A stretch of DNA of 8,184 bases from Actinomycetota bacterium (GTDB lineage: Bacteria > Actinomycetota > Thermoleophilia > Gaiellales > Gaiellaceae). The translations under genes were made by a program, and so were the position numbers. This document shows, one piece after another, positions 6,163 to 8,184 of this stretch (positions are counted from its first letter, which is position 1; each line of letters begins with the position of its first letter). The notes beneath the pieces were generated by a model. It saw nothing but the letters and a program-made list of their open reading frames with translations. It was not told where the DNA came from and made no database searches. The stretch lies in NCBI GenBank assembly GCA_005883235.1, contig VAYE01000147.1, positions 1 through 8,184 on the forward strand. Direction: 5' to 3'.

Positions 6163-7174
6163 CGGCCTCGCGTGGGGCGAAGAAGTCCTCCAGCTTGCGG
6201 ATCTCGTCCGCCGTGCCGACCCCGATCAGCACGTCTCCGACCTCGATCGTCTCCCCCGGGTCCGGTGTCGTGTCGAACGTTCCGTCGGGCTTCCTGATCG
6301 CGACGATCATCGCGCCCGTCTGCTCGCGAACGCGGAGTTCGCGCAGCGACCGCCCCGCCTGCGGACACGTCCGCCCGACCTCGATCTCCTCCAGCTGGAA
6401 GTCGTTCCCCTCGGCCGTCATCACGACGTCGAGGAAGGCCGTCACCTGCGGCTTGAGCACGAGGTTCGCCATCACACGGCCCGCGGTGGCGTACGGCATG
6501 ACCACGCGATCCGCGCCCGCGAGCCTGAGCTTGCGCTGGGCGTCCTCGTCGGAGGCGCGGGCGACGATCGACAGCTCGGGCCGCGCCGCGCGCGCCGAGA
6601 GCGTGATGTAGAGGTTGTCCGCGTCCGAGTCGGAAGAGGCGACGAGGCCGTGCGCCCGCTCGAGGCCCGCTTTCGCGAGGTCCTCGTCTTCCGTGCCGTT
6701 CCCTTCGATGAAGAGGTCACCCTCCTCCCGCGCCGCGGCGAGCGCGTCCTCGCTGAAGTCGAGCACGACGTAGGGCACGTCGTTGGCGCGGAACTCCTGC
6801 GCCACGCGACGGCCGACGCGGCCGTAGCCGCAGATGATGAAGTGGTCCTCGAGTCGCCGGATCGCCCGCTGCCTCCTCCGCTCGGCGAGCGCGCCGGTGA
6901 TGGCGTCGCCCGCGATTGCCTCGACGATAGCGGCGCCGACGTATCCGATCAGCACCAGGCCGGCCAGGACGACGACGATCGTGACGATCCGGGCGCCGTC
7001 GTTTCGGGGCACCGTGTCGAGCCCGCTGAGCGACGCGGTGACGACGGAGCGGTAGAACGACTGCAGCCACGGCTCGTGGAGATAGCGGTGGAAGCCGATC
7101 GTCCCGAAGATCAGCGTGGCGACGAGGCCTGCCGCCGCGTAGGCGACCCGGCGCGCCCGGAAGGTGCCCGTCAC
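6152..7174 (-). CDS. Two-TM channel-like protein with RCK (TrkA-N/TrkA-C) domains
   Basis: This 340-residue protein has the MthK-like layout of ligand-gated potassium channels. TM1 spans about 10-28, a pore loop about 35-57, and TM2 about 62-86, followed by a basic linker (AERRRQRAIRR). The RCK/TrkA-N Rossmann domain (111-250) has the nucleotide-binding CGYGRVG (115-121) and an acidic D139 at the end of the second strand (VVLDF). The TrkA-C domain spans about 258-331. The selectivity filter is unusual. Where family members read T-V-G-Y-G-D, this one reads S48-L-S-G-L-D53, so ion selectivity is uncertain. The start is a GTG at 7174, 20 bases from the divergent DUF3467 start and without a well-placed Shine-Dalgarno, which suggests a leaderless mRNA. 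It is the first gene of the run with argS (11-base overlap) and glpX. Domain calls are secure; a potassium role is inferred from the family. Confidence 0.9.
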   Translation of the reverse strand: MTGTFRARRVAYAAAGLVATLIFGTIGFHRYLHEPWLQSFYRSVVTASLSGLDTVPRNDGARIVTIVVVLAGLVLIGYVGAAIVEAIAGDAITGALAERRRQRAIRRLEDHFIICGYGRVGRRVAQEFRANDVPYVVLDFSEDALAAAREEGDLFIEGNGTEDEDLAKAGLERAHGLVASSDSDADNLYITLSARAARPELSIVARASDEDAQRKLRLAGADRVVMPYATAGRVMANLVLKPQVTAFLDVVMTAEGNDFQLEEIEVGRTCPQAGRSLRELRVREQTGAMIVAIRKPDGTFDTTPDPGETIEVGDVLIGVGTADEIRKLEDFFAPREAVAH

Positions 7175-7194
7175 GACCGTAGTATCCTCGACGC
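7175..7194. promoter_or_regulatory. Putative bidirectional promoter of two leaderless divergent genes
   Basis: Only 20 bases separate the GTG of the channel gene (7174, minus) from the GTG of the DUF3467 gene (7195, plus). On the plus strand TAGTAT (7180-7185) fits TAnnnT and is nine bases before the start codon. On the minus strand GATACT (7181-7186) uses nearly the same bases and is six bases before the other start codon. Each would start transcription at or very near its own GTG. No clear -35 is visible on either side, so this is a proposal. Confidence 0.4.
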
Positions 7195-7497
7195 GTGGAA
7201 GACGACGGCCACGAGCGCCAGCTCAACCTCCACCTCGATCCCGACCAGATGGCCGGCGTCTACGCCAACTTCGCCAACGTCACCTTCTCGGACTACGAGT
7301 TCACGATCACGTTCGCCCGCGTCGACCACGAGGTCGAGGAGGGCGACGTGCCCGGGGTCGTCGTGGCCCGGGTGAACATGGCGACGCGGTTCATGAAGGA
7401 GCTTCTGGACGCGATGCAGGACTCGTGGTCGAAGTGGTCGACCCGCGAGGGGATCCGGAACCTCCCGGAGAACCTCGAGCCGCCCGCCGGCTCGTAG
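7195..7497 (+). CDS. DUF3467 family protein
   Basis: This 100-residue protein has a GTG start. The chain matches the DUF3467 pattern: an N-terminal strand QLNLHLDPDQMAGVYANFANV (9-29), then SDYEFTITFARVDH (32-45), VPGVVVARVNMATRFMKELLDAM (52-74) and a charged tail. These are small soluble proteins found widely in bacteria, and I know of no established function. It has no signal peptide, membrane segment or cysteine, so it is probably cytosolic. There is no Shine-Dalgarno in the 20 bases before it, and a -10-like TAGTAT sits nine bases upstream, so the mRNA is probably leaderless. It is transcribed alone and faces the M48 peptidase gene across the hairpin-rich gap. An in-frame ATG at residue 19 would cut off the conserved first strand, so the GTG is preferred. 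Confidence 0.85.
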   Translation: MEDDGHERQLNLHLDPDQMAGVYANFANVTFSDYEFTITFARVDHEVEEGDVPGVVVARVNMATRFMKELLDAMQDSWSKWSTREGIRNLPENLEPPAGS

Positions 7498-7541
7498 GTC
7501 CTCGCGCCTGTCGCTCGCGGCTCCGTCGGCCGTCGCGGCAC

Positions 7542-7575
7542 CCCAACGTTTGGGTTTGCAACAGACTGTTGCAAA
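7542..7575. repeat. Double-hairpin unit, copy 1
   Basis: A perfect 5-3-5 inverted repeat CCCAA-CGT-TTGGG (7542-7554) is followed with no gap by a perfect 9-3-9 inverted repeat (7555-7575) whose core is TTGCAACA-GAC-TGTTGCAA (7556-7574). The outermost pair of the large stem is T7555-A7575. Confidence 0.75.
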
Positions 7576-7629
7576 GTCTCGGCCCGGCAATGCGGTGCCG
7601 ACCTGCGCCACACCTCGAGCCACAGCGAC

Positions 7630-7662
7630 GCTCCGACGGAGCTTGCAACAGACTGTTGCAAG
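7630..7662. repeat. Double-hairpin unit, copy 2
   Basis: A perfect 5-3-5 inverted repeat GCTCC-GAC-GGAGC (7630-7642) is joined to a second exact copy of TTGCAACA-GAC-TGTTGCAA (7643-7661). The large stem can extend by the pair C7642-G7662. It lies 87 bases after copy 1 in the same orientation. The small stem differs completely in sequence from that of copy 1 but keeps the same geometry. Confidence 0.75.
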
Positions 7663-7687
7663 GGCGGTTGGGACGCCTGAGCGAGCG

Positions 7688-8184
7688 TCAGCGATGGGTC
7701 GCCGCCCACGCCTGCGTCATCGCGATCCGCTGCATGAGCGTCGGGTGGTCGTCGAGGAGGAGCTGTGACCAACGCGGCGGGTCCGGTTGCTCGAGGTCGA
7801 CCCGCGCGAAGTCCTGGAAGAGGGCCCGGCCGGCGGCGGGGTCGTGCGTGGCCTCGAGCGCCGTCCAGTCCGCCTCGGCCTCGTAGCGGCGCGCGATCGC
7901 GCCGCCGACCGGCAGCGAGACGAGCTGGATGCAGAACGCCGCGAGCAGCACTGCGGGCACCGCTTCCGGCCGCGCGAGGCCGCCGCGACGCTCCCCCGCC
8001 GCGGCCAGAACGAACGCGCAGGGGAAGGCGAAGAGAGCGAACCAGGCGACGCCCTTCCACAGATGGTCGCGGCGGTGGTGGACGAGCTCGTGCCGCGCGA
8101 CGAACCGCAGCTGCGGCTCGCCGAACCGGCCGTCGAGCATCGTGTCGGTGAAGAGGATCCGCCGAGTCGGCCCGATCCCGATCG
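7688..8184 (-). CDS. STE24-like M48 zinc metallopeptidase (C-terminal part, cut by window edge)
   Basis: The last 164 residues are visible; the N-terminus lies beyond 8184. The visible part opens with IGIGPTRRILFTDTMLDG, which matches the segment before the active site in STE24/CAAX-protease-type M48 enzymes. The zinc site HELVH (8078-8092, visible residues 31-35) is intact, and the third ligand is the glutamate of RRYEAEAD (visible residue 101). Two hydrophobic segments, WFALFAFPCAFVLAAA (about 47-62) and AVLLAAFCIQLVSLPVGGA (about 77-95), are expected of this integral membrane family. The C-terminal DDHPTLMQRIAM (about 144-155) is the usual end motif. Family members cleave peptides at the membrane; the bacterial substrate is unknown, and prenyl-protein processing is unlikely here. 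The protease call is secure. Confidence 0.92.
   Translation of the reverse strand, partial: IGIGPTRRILFTDTMLDGRFGEPQLRFVARHELVHHRRDHLWKGVAWFALFAFPCAFVLAAAGERRGGLARPEAVPAVLLAAFCIQLVSLPVGGAIARRYEAEADWTALEATHDPAAGRALFQDFARVDLEQPDPPRWSQLLLDDHPTLMQRIAMTQAWAATHR

Larger units (their letters stand above)
7498..7687. other. Convergent intergenic region rich in hairpins
   Basis: This 190-base gap lies between the 3' ends of the DUF3467 and M48 genes. I see no gene in it. It holds the two double-hairpin units listed separately, a further stem CGGCA-N6-TGCCG (7585-7600), and GCTCCGTCGG followed by CGTCGC (7520-7537), which is repeated inverted at 7624-7642 with one or two differences. No T-run follows any stem on either strand, so classical intrinsic terminators are absent, although the stems may still end or protect both transcripts. 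Confidence 0.6.

Noticed and set aside
4330..6297. A 655-codon open frame on the plus strand opposite argS and the 5' part of glpX
   Set aside because: It mirrors the codon structure of argS on the other strand, has low-complexity Arg/Asp/Val-rich content and no recognisable domain. It is a GC-driven shadow.
7542..7662. Possible CRISPR-like array
   Set aside because: Only two repeats, perfectly palindromic, with a structured 68-base interval and no cas genes; better explained as REP-like hairpins.
7550..7768. A 72-codon plus-strand frame that reads LQQTVA twice
   Set aside because: The repeat in the protein is only the translation of the two palindromes, which happen to be 87 bases (29 codons) apart. 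The 3' half overlaps the M48 gene.

Overview
The window is very GC-rich, with dense gene packing, many GTG/TTG starts and no mobile element, phage or CRISPR signal. The gene set and protein signatures look like a high-GC actinobacterium, probably of the Thermoleophilia (Gaiellales/Solirubrobacterales-like) type. The clues are a eukaryote-like class I fructose-bisphosphate aldolase, a GlpX-type fructose-1,6-bisphosphatase, a DUF3467 protein, a DUF4242 protein and a STE24-like M48 peptidase. The lineage is an inference from protein style, not a measured placement.

Layout. Positions 1-815 (minus) hold the N-terminal part of an exported BNR/sortilin-like beta-propeller protein, cut by the window edge. 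A 380-base divergent intergenic region (816-1195) carries a plausible sigma70-type promoter for it. On the plus strand follow a small membrane-anchored or secreted protein of unknown function (1196-1723) and a class I aldolase (1777-2802). The aldolase runs tail-to-tail, with a 4-base overlap, into a minus-strand pair: a DUF4242 protein (2799-3092) preceded by a secreted COG4315-type protein (3110-3523). Upstream of that pair, across a 75-base dyad-symmetric element (3544-3618), lies a compact minus-strand operon read as channel-like RCK protein (6152-7174), arginyl-tRNA synthetase (4633-6162) and glpX (3624-4616). A DUF3467 gene (7195-7497, plus) diverges from the channel gene with only 20 bases between start codons. 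Convergent to it, the C-terminal part of an M48 peptidase (7688-8184, minus) enters from the right edge. The 190-base convergent gap contains two copies of a double-hairpin unit.

Function. The aldolase and GlpX catalyse consecutive steps of gluconeogenesis: triose phosphates to fructose-1,6-bisphosphate, then to fructose-6-phosphate. They sit about 0.8 kb apart in opposite orientations. The other genes are housekeeping (argS), ion transport, or exported proteins.

I see no complete new multi-gene system. The points most worth a second look are non-coding or at active sites. They are the paired double-hairpin units at 7542-7662, the possible shared -10 of two leaderless divergent genes at 7175-7194, the loss of the HIGH signature in ArgS, the missing GYG selectivity filter in the channel, and the 75-base dyad at 3544-3618.
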